A DNA stretch of 64,000 bases. Origin: Talinum fruticosum (lineage: Eukaryota; Streptophyta; Magnoliopsida; Caryophyllales; Talinaceae). Each line of letters opens with the position of its first letter. Position 1 is the stretch's first letter. Made by a program: the position numbers and the translations under genes. Below the pieces are notes generated by a model. That model saw only the letters and a list, made by a program, of their open reading frames with translations. It was not told the DNA's origin and ran no database searches. Positions 34,713-46,577 of this stretch are shown in pieces. The stretch is taken from NCBI GenBank assembly GCA_021018815.1, contig JAITYX010000028.1, positions 6,279,001 through 6,343,000 on the forward strand, read 5' to 3'.

Positions 34713-36765
34713 TCACATTCATTCATGGATCGTCATAACGATTAATGGGTCCTTTGCATGGCCGAATCATGATAAATTGTGAAAACTTATTTATAAATGC
34801 AATAAATTGTAAGCACCAACTATTAATCTGGAAAACTTTTACTTTTAGTATAAATGTAAAGGCAATAACGTACCTCAACATGCCGAACACTTCGATTGCT
34901 CGATTGTTTACGCAACAAAATTTTAATTCGATTTCGTTTCCAAAACAAATCTACTTTTGTAGATTACTAGTCATTTAACAATATTTATGTGCATTTACGA
35001 TCACCAAACTTTTACTTTCCGCGTACCTATCCATATTGTTTCCTTTTGATCTCGATATTCATACATTTCCCGAAATAAGTTATTGATGATATAGGTTTGA
35101 ATTTGTATGTAACAATCGATGAGTTTAATTCCCCATTCTTGTAATAAAACTCAAGTTTGATCTTTTGCTTCTATCACCTCGAGTCCGTGCTTAATGTGGC
35201 CTAACTTTAATTGTACTATTCGTTTCCTCTAGTATGCCCGAGATGTCCTCTTATCTCGTAAACCAAATATAGTTCCTACTTAAGGTGTCGGTTTGGTTTT
35301 CCAATTTTCTAAAAATTTTGGCAGAATTTCATTTGAAACATGGCCTAACCATTCGACTAAAAGCCTTAAAAACCTGCACAAAATCCACAATAAAACTCAA
35401 TGAGCCACACGCTCGAGTACACAACTCAACGTTCACATGCCGAGTATATTTGCAACCACAAAAACCAAGTTTCAAACCAGTATGTAAACCAAGTTACAAT
35501 CTTGTCAATATTCTCATTTTCTTGTGCTCATGAACTTTTCGATTTTTTTATCACGACAAGAACCTTTATTTATATATATTTATAGCTAAGGCTTCGATTA
35601 AGCAATTTAATCATAGAAATCCCGATTATCAAGAGATGGCTCCGTACGATTAATTCCTTTATGAGTACTACCAATAATCGATTAATGATTTAGTGTGTCG
35701 TAGACAAAATAGTGAAACTCATTAATATTTTAACATGTTAATGTTTAAATATTTTGAAAAGTATGAATAGTAATGTACCTGAGGTAGTTGTTCGTTTTCC
35801 TTTAAATATCATTTTTCATGATTTTCTTCGAACATGTCGTTCCCATCGATTTTCTGTTTTTAGAAAGAAATTCGATTTATGCATTAATAAACTTAATAGC
35901 TACGCTCTATTTGTGATAAATTTTTATATTTGACTTCCTCTAATTCTCCACTTATTACTCAAATTCATTTGAATTTCTAACTTCCTTTAATTCTGTAAAT
36001 TTCTTTTCCCCTCCTCCTCCTACTCAATTCAACATTCTAATTTTCTTTTCAAGTCAAGTCTCACTCTAAGTAATTTTTCGAATTCTCGCAAAGGTCATTA
36101 CACATTGAATTATTCTTGTCTTTTCACCACCATATTACTTATTATCACCAAATTACTAACTCCACCAAGGTCTCTATTAATTTTAATAAAGTTCCCAAGT
36201 ATAACCCAATTTCATTTTTCAATCAAGCTGAACATAACCTAATTTTAATCACTTCCCCATGATCATATATCTATCCTCCCATCCACTTTCTACATTTCAA
36301 ATTAATTCGCACTGGTACAATTAGACCAAGACTCAATTATGTTAATTTACTCAAGTTCAGCACACATACAAACAAATAAATTCAATCCTCCATCAATCTT
36401 CAATGTCTCGTTTACACATTTTTGAAGCCAACTCCCAACAACATACATGCTCATATCTCTAATCATCCTCAATATCTTTCTTCTAATTCCTCCACAACCA
36501 AACAATTCATTCATACTCATATAAAAGTTAAACAAGCACATTCACAATTACAAATAAACGCAAATCAATTTCCAACTCCATATCAACACATAATAAACCC
36601 TAAATCAAATCTCATTTGCTCCCAAGATTCTTTCAATTCCATCACAACTAATTCAAAACACACATTTATTTGTTTAACTATTCAATCACACCAATTACAA
36701 TATGAATTTGTGATAGAATTTATTTAGAAATTGAGGATTAGAGATATACCTCAAAATGGGTTAGA

Positions 36766-37056
36766 GGTGCGATTGGGTGGCGGTGGTTCGGTGGTGCAGC
36801 TTCGGTGGTTCGGTGGCAGCGTCAAGCATTGGTCGGCGGCTTCCGACGACGGCTGCAACTGGGGGACGGTTGCACCAGCCTGGTCCGGTGGCAGCAGTAG
36901 TAGCAGAGGCAGGACAGCCCTGCTCGGAGCGGAACGGAGCGAAAAGGAGAGGGAGAGATGCAGTAGAGGTAGCAGGGTGGTGGCGCGGCGGCTCGCTGGC
37001 GGCGGAAGGACCCGGCGAGGGCTGGCTGGCGGTGACAAGGCAGGGCAGTGAGAGGG
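36766..37056 (-). other. GC-rich leader-like segment in D1
   Basis: A GC-rich block about 490-780 bases from the right end, with several overlapping ORFs on both strands rich in Gly, Ser, Ala and Arg and no domain. Position and composition mirror the GC-rich block of H1 on the opposite strand. Confidence 0.4.
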
Positions 37057-38786
37057 AATGAAGGAGAGGTAAGAGAGAGATGTAGAAGATAGAATGATAT
37101 TAGCTTGCTTTCCAATCCTCCCCCATCGATTTATCACAATGCTTCGCAACCTATTTCTTTTTTCTTTTTTTAACACCATTAGTTTACCACATGGTTAAGT
37201 ATTTAACCACACATTTGGCCCATTTTTATTTGCTTATACAAATTTTCTAACTTTTGTCTCCTTTCTTTTCCTATATATATATATATATATTTTTTTTTTT
37301 TACTTACGATTTATTTATAAATAAACCGTGTTCGAGTTACAATTTGCATTATTCGAGGGTATATATATTTCTTCGCACAAATGTAAATTTGTACGAATTA
37401 TCTATTATTATTTACGATTATCAAATTTGTTCACATCTTTTATTTTGATTTCGTATTGTCCGCGGCTCACTGCTTGTTAAACAATATTAAGACGATAAAA
37501 TGCAAATTTAAAATAATTAATTACGATTAAGTTTCGGGGTGTTACATGATCTAAGTTTGATTGGATTATCGAGTTAATTCATCTTTCTAAGTCAGCATGT
37601 TTGGTTTGAACATTAGCAGTTTAGATCAAGTCTTTCCACTCGATGTTGTTTACCGACTTGCTTTGCCTCTAGATCGACTCGGATGGAATTTGAGTATAAT
37701 GGATATTAGACTCGAAAATTCCATCTCTTTCGACTCGGATAATTAAGCACTTAATTATCTTAATTAATATTATTATCTATGTCTAATCTTGGACCAAAGT
37801 ATTTTATACTTTGAGAACCAAATTGATTTACTTTTGTAGGTTATTCAAACGAGGCTATCGTATTTTTGAATTACAAAAGTAATCGGCTTAAACGTCAAAT
37901 CACCGGTAGACAAGGCTTTTTCCACTTTTGACCAAGGCCCAGACATCGTGTCGGGGTTGTCTGTTTCCAAAACTGAAAATCCGCAACGCTAAGCTCAATG
38001 GTGGTTTCTACCCTACTTTTTAGACACCACCGGTGGATTGGGACTTCCAAAGGAGTCAAGAGCCGTTGCCCAACGTTCAAATCTCAACGGATATTTTTGA
38101 ATGACTCGGAAAATCCATTGCAACGGTCACAAAGGACTTCCAGTCGGAAGATAGACACAACAGCTAATCTGCTTGGTTATCTATAAATAGAAGCCAACTC
38201 TCAAGACTTGTAGATTGCTTGAACCAATCTGTTAATACACGCACTTAAGCAAAAGTCATTGTATTTCATTCTCGATCTTCTACTTACAACTTCAACTCTG
38301 TACTTAATATCTTTCTAAGTTGTAAGGTCTTGTAATCGGTTTACAAACACTCATTCTTACTTTCTAAGTAAGGTCCCTTGACTGAGCTGTAAGGGTTAAC
38401 TCAGCTCGGTTGTCCCTAACTATAAAGGTTACCTCGGTTAGGAAGTACCGGATCGAGGTAAGGTAATTTACGAGTCTAGGAAAATCTTGTAAGGAATTGT
38501 CTAAGGGAGCAATTCTGGTTGAGTCTTTCTACTGTATTTTGTGGATTCAAAATAGTGGATTTGACTTAGTGCTTGGATTAGGACTAACCATGGTTTTACG
38601 CCTCAAGAGGGTTTCCACGTAACTTTACGAGTTAGCACTTTTCTAAGTCCAATCTAAACTCGGACTTTCCACAGAGTCATCTTTAGTTTTATTCTTCCTT
38701 TATTTGTTTAAAATTCCTCATCACCCTATTCACCCCCTCTAGGGTGACTCGGTCTCTCCAACAGCAAACCTTCACTTCCAAAATTG

Positions 38787-39129
38787 CTCGGACTTTTCCT
38801 CCCTCGTATTTTTCTAACTCGGAAAAGAGTCTTGAATCTCCTAACATGTGGCATGAGCATCCACTATCTAGGTGCCAATGCCCTTTTGTTCTTTCTCGAG
38901 CTACCTGCAAGTTAGAAACAAATTAAACTTTCTCAATTCGTCTAAGGAACCCAGTAACTCCCTTTACCGTGGTCCTTTTCTTAGGAAGTAGACTCTTGGG
39001 AACCCGGATTTGAATAACTTTGGGTTTGGTCCGATTCCGAGTCTTTCTTTTAAAGAACCGAGTCCGTGTCTCTTTCATTTGAAAAGTTTTTCTCTTATAA
39101 ACCGGAGATGACTATGTGGAGAGTCCGAG
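38787..39129 (-). pseudogene. pol: Rearranged copia fragment: gag end and protease
   Basis: Minus-strand copia interior without its own LTRs. It encodes WHLDSGCSCHM (intact D-S-G active site) and SRLFSELEKYEGG at about 38890-38790, and upstream a basic gag-pol linker. A 24-base piece of LTR (39105-39128) is joined directly to it, which is not the normal order. The fragment is bounded by CTCGGACT (38787-38794) and AGTCCGAG (39122-39129), an inverted pair. The few bases 38775-38786 before it appear to be the E5 target duplicate and G1 residue. Confidence 0.65.
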
Positions 39130-39141
39130 CGGTTTGGGAAG
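39130..39141 (+). pseudogene. gag: 12-bp island of G1 between a copia fragment and E3
   Basis: CGGTTTGGGAAG encodes RFGK, and the frame continues beyond E3 at 48125 with FLEML, as in related gypsy elements. Its last five bases are the left E3 target duplicate. Confidence 0.6.
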
Positions 39142-40667
39142 TGAAGGTTTGCTCTTCGAGAGACCGAGTCACCCTAGAGGGGGTGAATAGGGTGATGAGG
39201 AATTTTAAACAAATAAAGGAAGAATAAAGCTGGAGATGACGTTGTGGAGAGTCCGAGTCTAGATTGGACTCGGAAAAGTGCTAACTCAAAAAGTTACGTG
39301 GAAACCCTCCTGGGCGGAAAACCACGGTCGATGCTAATCCAAGTACCAAGTCAAATCCACTATTTTGAATCCACAAAATACCGTAGAAAGACTCAACCAG
39401 AATTACTCCCTTAGACAATTCCTTACAAGAGTTTCCTAGACTCGAAATTACCTTATCCGATCTAGTACTTCCTAACCGAGGTAACCTTTATAGTTAGGGA
39501 TAACCGAGCTGAGTTAACCCTTATAGCTCGGTCAAGGGACCTTACTTAGAAAGTAAGAATGAGTGTTTCTAAACCGATTACAAAACCTTACAACTCGAAA
39601 GATATTAACTACGGAGTTGGAGTTGTAAGTAGAAGATTGAAAATGAAATACAATGACTTTTTGCTTAAGTGTGTGTATTGACAGTTGGTTCAAGCAATCT
39701 TCAAGTCTTAAGAGTTAGCTTCTATTTATAGATAACCAAGCAGATTAGCCGTTGTGATTATCTTTTGACTGGAAGTCCTTTGTCACCGTCGCAATGCATT
39801 TTCCGAGTCACTCGAAAAATATCCGTTGAGGTGTAAAAGTTGGGCAACGGCTCTTGACTCCTTTGGAAGTCCCAATCCACCGATGGTGTCCGAAAAGTAG
39901 GGTGGAAACCACCGTTGAGCTTAGCGTTGCGGATTTCAGCTTTGGAAACGGACAACCCCGACACGATGTCCGGGCCTTGGTCGAAGTCGAAAAGCCTTGT
40001 CTGTTGGTGATTTGACGTTTTGAAGCCGATTACTTTTGTAATTCAAAAATATGATAGCCTCGTTTGAATAACCTACAAAAGTAAATCAATTTGGTTCTCA
40101 AAGTATCAAATACTTTGGTCCAAGATTAGACACGAGATAATAATTTTAATTAAGATAATTAAGTGCATAATTATCTAAGTCGAAAGAGATGGAATTTTCT
40201 GAGTCTAATATCCATTATACTTAAATTCCATCTAAGTTAGTCTAGAGGCAAAGCAAGTCAGGTAAATAACATTAGAGTGGAAAGATTTGATCTAGACAGC
40301 TAATGTTCAAACCAAACATGCTGACTTAGAAAGATGAATTAACTCAATAATCCAATCAAACTTAGATCATGAAGTCGAACCGAGTTTATGTGAACTAGAA
40401 CAAGTGTTTGAACATTGTAATATATCTAAGTGTTGTCCGAGTGACTCAGAAAGTGTGTGTGAAATGATAAACAAGAATATGCTTTTGAGTCGGTTAGAGT
40501 CAAAAGAGAATATATACGATAGATTCTGTAATACTCGGAAAAGATGTTATATCACTCAAAAAAGTCATTAAAGCGAGATAGAATGACTTTTAATCAAAAC
40601 CTTATGAGAGATGAAGTCTTATACCTGATCCCTTGATGGAACTTAGAATGATATATATGAGTCTTCA
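39142..40667 (-). repeat. E3 3' LTR
   Basis: 1526 bp. TATTTATA (complement of the TATA box) lies at 39723-39730. The complement begins TGAAGACTCATAT, and the other end carries TGAAGGTTTGCTCTTCGAG. Confidence 0.92.
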
Positions 40668-40682
40668 ATCTCCCCTTTTTGA
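40668..40682 (-). promoter_or_regulatory. E3 polypurine tract
   Basis: The complement reads AAAAAAGGGGAGAT directly before the 3' LTR, as in E2 and E4. Confidence 0.82.
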
Positions 40683-41870
40683 TGAAAGGCATTCCATACT
40701 TAGACAGAAACTTTGTTAGTGATATAAATCTGGTTTTTCATCCTTCAAGGAATAAGTCGAAAAAAAAACATGATAGAATTGTGTAGAGTAATTGAAGTGA
40801 AATTTATATTCTATCAAAGTAAAATAAGCTGAGATTGCATAAAAAGTGTTAAAGTATCGGAGCAAGAAAATAACTGAGTATCAAAGCAATGATAGACATA
40901 GTTGTCGAATCGGAGCAAGAAGAAGAAAAAAATACTAAGCAAGAAATTGAAACTCGTAAATAATAAACTCATAAAAATTACTTTAAGCAATAAACTCGGA
41001 GATAGTGCAACTCAAAAGGCAAATAGCAGAATTATTAATGAAATGCATTATAATTTAAACTAAAGAGTTTACACAAAAGAGGGTAAGAGAAACTCCCCTA
41101 AACAAGACAACAAATTTTTCTAACTATTCTCCCCCTTGCCTTTCAAAGAAAAATAAAAAAATAAAAAAGGAAGAATGTATCAAGTAGATACAGATTTGAT
41201 GTTTGGACAAAAAAGAAAATTAAGCGAGAAAAAATTAAGATGGAGGAGATGGAGCGATCCGAGTCAAGGTTGGTGGACGAGCGAGTGCGCCTTCGCCGAT
41301 AAGATCCGGAAGATGTTGACAAGCCGAGGCGGAGGCAACGCCGGATCTCCGGAATGGGCTCGGCTCCGAGTGGTCGACCCAGAACTAGGTCGTCCAAAGG
41401 CTCATCCTCCTAGAACTTGGCTATTGGAGGGGTGTGCTCAGGCCGACCGGCCTATCGACCGACTATGGTCGGCAGGGTCTTCCGACCCACTCGGACTACT
41501 GTCCGAGCTAATCATCTCAGGTTGTGGTTCGGGAGCAACCGGGCCCTCTCGCTGCTGTTGTTGGTTCTTCTTCCTTCTCTCCTTCCTTAGATGGAGCTGC
41601 CTCGACCGCAGGCTCCTCTTCTTCTCCTTCTTCTTCTTCATCTCCCGCTTCGAGGAGGATTTGGCCGGACTCGAGGATTCTTCGGAAGTTTGATGTCCAA
41701 TTTTCTTAAAATCCGAGTCCGACTCAGCTTAGTTTCGAGTGACTCGAAACTACAAACAACTAATAACTATTAGCTCAGTATCACTGGTTCAACTGAACTA
41801 ATGGCTATTAAAGACAAAAATCATATAACATATAATCATGTAAAGTAATTTCACTCGTAAAAGCACATAA
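40683..41870 (-). other. E3 region between pol and polypurine tract, third-ORF remnant
   Basis: About 1190 bp. The part 41140-41700 is GC-richer, and its minus strand corresponds to the C-terminal third-ORF region of E4 (56640-57060), including a Lys/Glu-rich stretch and the tract around CGAGCGAGTGCGCC. No start or conserved N-terminal part is seen. CTTGCCTTTCAAAG (41136-41149) matches the shared block in E2 and E4. Confidence 0.5.
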
Positions 41871-42520
41871 TTATGCATTGATCATGCCAAGTTCATTCCT
41901 AATAAAGCAAAACCGATCCTCACTAAGTGGCTTAGTAAAGATATCAGCTAATTGAAATTTTGTAGGAATGAATTCAAGTTCAATATCACCTTTCTCGAAT
42001 GGTCTCTTAGAAAATGATACTCGACCTCAATGTGTTTTGTCTTTAAGTGCTAAACTGGATTATTGGTGACGCTGATTGCACTTTGATTGTCACACTTGAT
42101 TGGAATTGATTTGAATAAAAGTCCAAGATCTCTCAAGTGTTGCTTGATCCATAAAATCTGAGCACGAGCATGCTCCAGTCGCAATATACTCAGCTTCAGC
42201 AGTTGATAGAGCTACTGAGTTTTGCTTCTTTTAGTGCCAAGATATCGAGGATTGACCTAGAAACCGGCGGGCTCCTGAGATGCTCTTTCTATCAACTTTG
42301 TATCCAGCATAGTCAGCATCCGAGTATCCAATGAGAGTCGGTTCCGAGTCTCCGGAGTACCATAGACCTAAATTCTAAGTCCTCGCAACATATCCGAATA
42401 TTCTCTTCACCGCAGTGAGATGTGATTCTTTTGGATTAGCTTGAAATCTTGCACACGGACAGACACTAAACATTATGTCTGGCCTACTGGAAGTGAGATA
42501 GAGCAAAAATCCAATCATAC
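41871..42520 (-). pseudogene. pol: E3 RNase H
   Basis: The complement carries the conserved C-terminal LADIFTKPL region (near 41930), a CDNQSAI-like motif (near 42090), STAEAEYIA (near 42200) and GYSDADYAGYKVDR (near 42310), each separated by frame breaks. The stop (41871-41873) follows an NELGMINA-like end, as in E4. Confidence 0.82.
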
Positions 42521-43400
42521 CTCGGTAGAGTTTCTAATCTATTGCTTTACCTTTCTCGTCTAAGTCTAGTTTTATGTTGTTGCTCATAGGTGTTGCTTGT
42601 ATGTTTTGCATCTTGGAGTTTATACTTCTTCAGCAGTTCCTATGTATACTTCGATTGATGGACATAGATGTCATCTTTGTCTTGCTGGATTTGTAGACTA
42701 AGGAAGAAATTGAGTTCTCCCATCATACTCATTTGAAATTCCTGTCTCATTAACACGGAAAAATCTCGACACGGAATTTCATTAGTAGCTCCAAAACTTA
42801 TGTCATCTACATAGATCCGAGCAATAAGAAAGTCTTTCCCCTTGGTTTTTATAAAAAGAGTTTTGTCAATCTGACCTCTTCTAAACTCATTTTCAACCAA
42901 GAAATTGCTCAATCTTTCATACCACACTCCGGGAGCTTGTTTAAGACCGTAGAGAGCTTTTTGTAATTTGAAAACATGATTTGGAAATTCTGAGTTTTCA
43001 AATCCAGGGGTTGCTCAACATAGACTTCCTCTTCAATGAAACCATTGAGAAAAGCACATTTAACATCCATTTGATATAACTTGATGTTCATGCTAGATGC
43101 AAATGCCAATAAGATTCTAATAGCTTCAATTCGGGCAACAGTGCAAAGGTTTCCCCACAATCAATCCCTTCTTCTTGATTGTAACCTTGAGCCACAAGTC
43201 TAGCCTTATTTCGACTACCAACCCACCTTCATCCAGTTTGTTTTTGAAAACCCATTTGGTTCCTATAACTGGGTGGTCGGAAGGTAGTTTGGTCGAGTCC
43301 GGACTTGGTTTCTTTCGAATTGATTAAGTTCCTCTTGCATGGCCTCTACCCATTCAGGTTCATTTAGGGCCTCTAGTGCATTTCTGGGTTTAGTTAATGA
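42521..43400 (-). pseudogene. pol: E3 reverse transcriptase
   Basis: The best frame (42927-42640) has MWYERLSNFLVENEFRRGQI and RIYVDDISFGATNE, so the catalytic YVDD is intact, then MMGELNFFLSLQIQQDKDD. A second frame (43160-42909) has QMDVKCAFLNGFIEEEVYVE. The N-terminal HPVIGTKWVFKNKLDEG block is near 43240-43280. Several single-base breaks separate them. Confidence 0.9.
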
Positions 43401-43718
43401 TATAATTGTAGTGAATGCACATAGATTATGAAGAGAGGAACGAGTTCTTACCCCACTGTTGATGTCGAGATATGATGTTTTCTAGTAGGTGACTAGAAGC
43501 ATACTTGAAAGCTCTACCTGTTCTTTGGTTCACCAGATCCGTAGGTTGAATTGGTTGATCTTCGGTAGTCTATTCCGAGTGAGCTTGTTCATCAGATTAA
43601 CTTTCAACATTCCGAGTCGGCTCTTGAGTCGTCTCATTCCGAGTCCGAGTGACTTCATGATGAGTGACATGGATTTGATTTTTGATGAGCTTATTTTCAT
43701 CATCATTTCTGTTGAGCT

Positions 43719-44660
43719 TCAGGTCCGAGAATGTTGACTCACTTGGTTTTTCCTATTCAATCTTATCAAACACAACGTGGATGCTTTCCTCCACTTTTTT
43801 AGTTCTTTTATTGAAAATACGATATGCTTTGCTATGAGATGAATAACCAAGAAAAATACCTTCATCCGACCTAGCATCAAACTTGGTCGGATGATCCTTA
43901 CCATTGTTATGAACAAAGCACTTACATCCAAAGGGTCTGAAGTATGAGATGTTGGGTTTCTTCCCTTTTGTAGAGCTCGTATAGTGTTTTCTTCAGGATG
44001 GGTCCGATGAGGCATCTGTTCAATGTGTAGTTTGTCGTGTTGATCGCCTCAGCCCGAAATAATAGGGTAGATTATGTTCAATCATCATTGTCCTAGCTAT
44101 TTCTTCAAGAGTTCGGTTCTTCCTCTCCACCACTCAATTTTGTTGAGGAGTTCTTGGTGCTGAGAAGTTGTGAGAGATGCCAATCTTGTCACGGAACTCT
44201 GCAAATTCCGAGTAGTCGAACTCCCTTCCATGGTTAGTTTGAATCCTCCGGATCCGAGTCCGAGACTCAACTTGGATTTTCCTGCAGAGCTTGCTGAACT
44301 CTTTGAATGCTTCATTTTTGTGCTTAAGAAAACACACCCAAGTAAATCGTGAGTAGTTATCAACAATAACAAGCACATATGATTTACCTCCGAGACTCTT
44401 AACAGGGATTTCACCACATAAATCCATATGCAACATTTCAAGCACCTTGGATGTGGAAACAGTTTTCATATATTTGAAAGAAGATCCGACTTGTTTCCCT
44501 TTTATGCATGCTTCACAGATTTTATCTTTCTTAAATGCACAATTAGGCAATCCTCTCGACTAAACCATGAGATGCAAGTTTCTTAATGGTATGCAAGCTA
44601 GCATGACCTAGTCTACGATGCCATGTCCATGAATCATCATGAAGAGATGCTTTTAAGCAG
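43719..44660 (-). pseudogene. pol: E3 integrase
   Basis: The frame 44550-44134 runs through CEACIKGKQVGSSFKY, LHMDLCGEIPVKSLGG (first Asp), VDNYSRFTWVCFLKHKNEAF and TNHGREFDY; the second catalytic Asp is Asn (TNHGREF). TPQQN precedes the Glu region, where the frame breaks near 44130. The pre-integrase WHRRLGHASLHTIKK-like block is near 44600. C-terminal GIFLGYSSHSKAYRIFNKRT is in pieces to 43719. Confidence 0.88.
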
Positions 44661-44799
44661 GATAAATTCTGACTTGGGTCGAAAGAGGAATAGTGTACGT
44701 GTTACCGGATCTCTTACCCGAGAGCTTGATTTCCTTGGTAGCATCATCGGAGATATAGCAGTTGGGCTGAGTGAATCTTACCTCTTGACCTTTGTCACA

Positions 44800-45020
44800 C
44801 AGTTGAAAGATGCTTGAGCGGATTGTACTTTAATCCTCCGACAAGGTTTACTAGGCTAACCAGATTGCTTCCTTTTCCAATCTTGCCTATCCCAATTATC
44901 TTGCCTTTGTTGTCATCTCCAAACGTGACTTTTCCTCCCCTGTATTCTTCTAACTCGGAAAAGAGTCTTGAATCTCCTTACATGTGGCATAAGCATCCAT
45001 TGTCTAGGTACCAATGCCCT
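44800..45020 (-). pseudogene. pol: E3 protease, fragment
   Basis: The complement has WYLDNGCLCHM near 45000 (Asn for Ser in the D-S-G triad), then LFSELEEYRGGKVTFGDDN and IGKIGKGSNLV, ending where the line of homology breaks near 44815. Confidence 0.75.
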
Positions 45021-45049
45021 TTAGTTCTTTTTTAAGCTACCTCCCGAGG

Positions 45050-46520
45050 ATTTGTTTCCTCACTGTCCGAGTGATCCGAGTCCGACTCTATTTCAGCTTC
45101 GAGTCGAGAGTGACATCGGACATTTTGAGTCATCTCGAGTCCTCATAATCTTCCGATGAGTCTTCATCACTCCATGTGGCCATCATAGCCTTTTTCTTCT
45201 TTCTGTCCCTTTTTCTCTTAGGACTAGGGCTGAGCGGGACCGGGTACCCTGTCGTTTTGGCCGGATCCGAGTCCCGGTCCCGATTGCAACCGGGTCCAAA
45301 ATCAGGACCCGGTCCCGGACTCGGTTGGAACCGGTTCGGGACCGGGTACCCGGTTGCTGCCCTTTTTTTTTTTTTTTTTAGTTTTTCAATTATCATTTTT
45401 GTTTTTATACTTTTTACAATTTTTTTAGTAAAATTTTAGGCAATAATTATCCTATATTTTAACTATTTGATTTTTTTTAGACAAAGCAAACAAAGACCTA
45501 CTTATCATTTTTGTTTTTATACTTTTAGGCAATTTTTTTGTACCCGAATTTTTGCTCACCCCTACTTAGGACGAGTCCTTGACTATGGGTTACTTGTCGC
45601 CACATTCAAAACAGACTGAGTTCTTAGTTAAGGATAACTTTGAAGGGGAAGAGTGCTTACCTTTCCTATCCTTCTTGTCTTTCTTATATAACTCTTCTCT
45701 TGGCTTCTTATCCCATCTCTTGTGCTTCATCATTCTCTTAAAGCCTCTAGCGATGAGTGCCATGGGATCCTCTTCGAGTCCGATGAACTCGGATTTGCTT
45801 CTCTAGTTTCCGAGGCTTTAAGCGCAATGTTCTTTTTGGTGTCGACCTCTGCATCCTCCTCTTCCGAGATGAATCTCATGGGTGAGTAGCTTCCCAATGA
45901 GTTCATCTAGCTTGAGTTGGGACAGGTTCCGAGCCTCTTGAATGGACGTCACCTTGGGACCCCATCTTCTCTTGGGTAGGCTTCTAAGTATCTTTCTGCA
46001 CATTTCCTCGTGAGAAATCTTTCTACCCAGAGATTTAGATTATTGGTAATCTCGGTGAAGTGGATGAACATTTGAGTGATGTTTTCTTCGGCTCCATTTT
46101 GAACAGCTCATACTTGTGAAGATATTGGCTTATCTTCGCTTGTCCGACCTGGCTTGTGCCTTCGTAAGTGTTGACCGAGTGTGTCCCACACTTCTTTGGC
46201 TATGTCTCGAGCGAGACACTCGGCTGTACTCTTCCGAGCCGATGGCGCACATCAGAATGTTCATCGCCTTGAAGTTCTTTTTGAACTTCTCTCGCTTCAT
46301 CAGCGAGTGAACTCGGCCTTTGTCTTGGGCACGAGTCTTCTTTCTTCCGTCTTCATGGGAATGTAGTTGCCTACTTGTATGATGTTCCGGACATACTAAT
46401 CATGATCTAGCAGGAACCATTCCATGAGCTTCTTTTAGTGCATGAAGTTAGATCCTTTGAACTTTGGTGGTCTGCTAGAAGATCTTCCTTCATCGAACTC
46501 TCCATTGTTCTAAGCTATTT
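45050..46520 (-). pseudogene. gag: E3 gag, broken, start codon lost and hAT insertion inside
   Basis: The complement of 46300-46500 matches the UBN2-type gag of E2 and E4 (KLMEWFLLDHD-like). The ATG used by E2 and E4 is ATA at the equivalent place (near 46515). The zinc-knuckle region (near 45590) has an in-frame stop and a lost final Cys. The hAT insertion splits the basic KKKK stretch after the knuckle. Frame 46003-45818 carries RSLPKRRWGPKVTSIQEARN. Confidence 0.82.
45225..45564. mobile_element. hAT-type miniature element (340 bp) inside E3 gag
   Basis: The left end TAGGGCTGAGC and the complement of the right end TAGGGGTGAGC form an 11-bp terminal inverted repeat with one mismatch. A perfect 8-bp TSD, CTTAGGAC, is at 45217-45224 and 45565-45572. 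The left half is GC-rich with repeated CGGGACCGGGTACCC-type dyads (45235-45355), a subterminal pattern, and the right half is T-rich. There is no transposase. The 8-bp TSD and TAGGGNTGAGC ends place it in the hAT superfamily. Confidence 0.92.
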
Positions 46521-46563
46521 GATCTTTAAACCTTTGGATGGTTAGATCCTTTACGAAAGGCTA

Positions 46564-46575
46564 GGCTCGATACCA
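46564..46575 (-). promoter_or_regulatory. E3 primer-binding site
   Basis: The complement reads TGGTATCGAGCC, two bases inside the LTR end, of the initiator Met tRNA type. Confidence 0.82.
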
Positions 46576-46577
46576 GT

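Larger units (their letters stand above)
33843..37546 (-). mobile_element. D1: second solo-LTR-like element, 3.7 kb, inside E5
   Basis: The left end reads CGTAACGCCCCCAATAC and the right end CGGGGTGTTACA, near-inverted ends of the same TGTAAYRCCCC type as H1. A perfect 5-bp TSD, TGATC, is at 33838-33842 and 37547-37551, and the E5 LTR is continuous once D1 is removed (compare 40360-40385 in E3). Its left end resembles the complement of the right end of H1 (a GTTACYGC motif at a similar distance), so it lies in the opposite orientation. There is no coding domain. A solo LTR of a Del/Tekay-like gypsy element is my best reading; an unknown DNA transposon is the alternative. Confidence 0.72.
33531..38774 (+). 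mobile_element. E5: copia solo LTR, split by D1
   Basis: Starts CGAAGACTCGGACC at 33531 and ends AGCAAACCTTCA at 38774. Without D1 and its target duplicate it is about 1535 bp, matching the 1526- and 1542-bp LTRs of E3, its closest relative here. Flanks are ATTCC (33526-33530) and CTTCC (38775-38779), a 4/5 TSD. There is no internal coding region in this orientation, so this is a solo LTR, the product expected from recombination between two LTRs. TATAAATA lies at 38182-38189. The first base pair is CG rather than TG. Confidence 0.82.

Noticed and set aside
36731..37179. Overlapping long ORFs on both strands in a GC-rich block
   Set aside because: High GC gives long frames on both strands; composition is low-complexity Gly, Ser, Ala and Arg with no domain, and the block lies inside the solo-LTR-like D1.
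41143..41773. Several ORFs of 60-172 residues on the plus strand
   Set aside because: Shadows of the minus-strand third-ORF remnant of E3; the longest is rich in Arg, Ser and Phe and has no domain.
45130..45439. Pro/Gly/Asp-rich ORFs overlapping on both strands
   Set aside because: Produced by the GC-rich dyads and T tract of the hAT miniature element.
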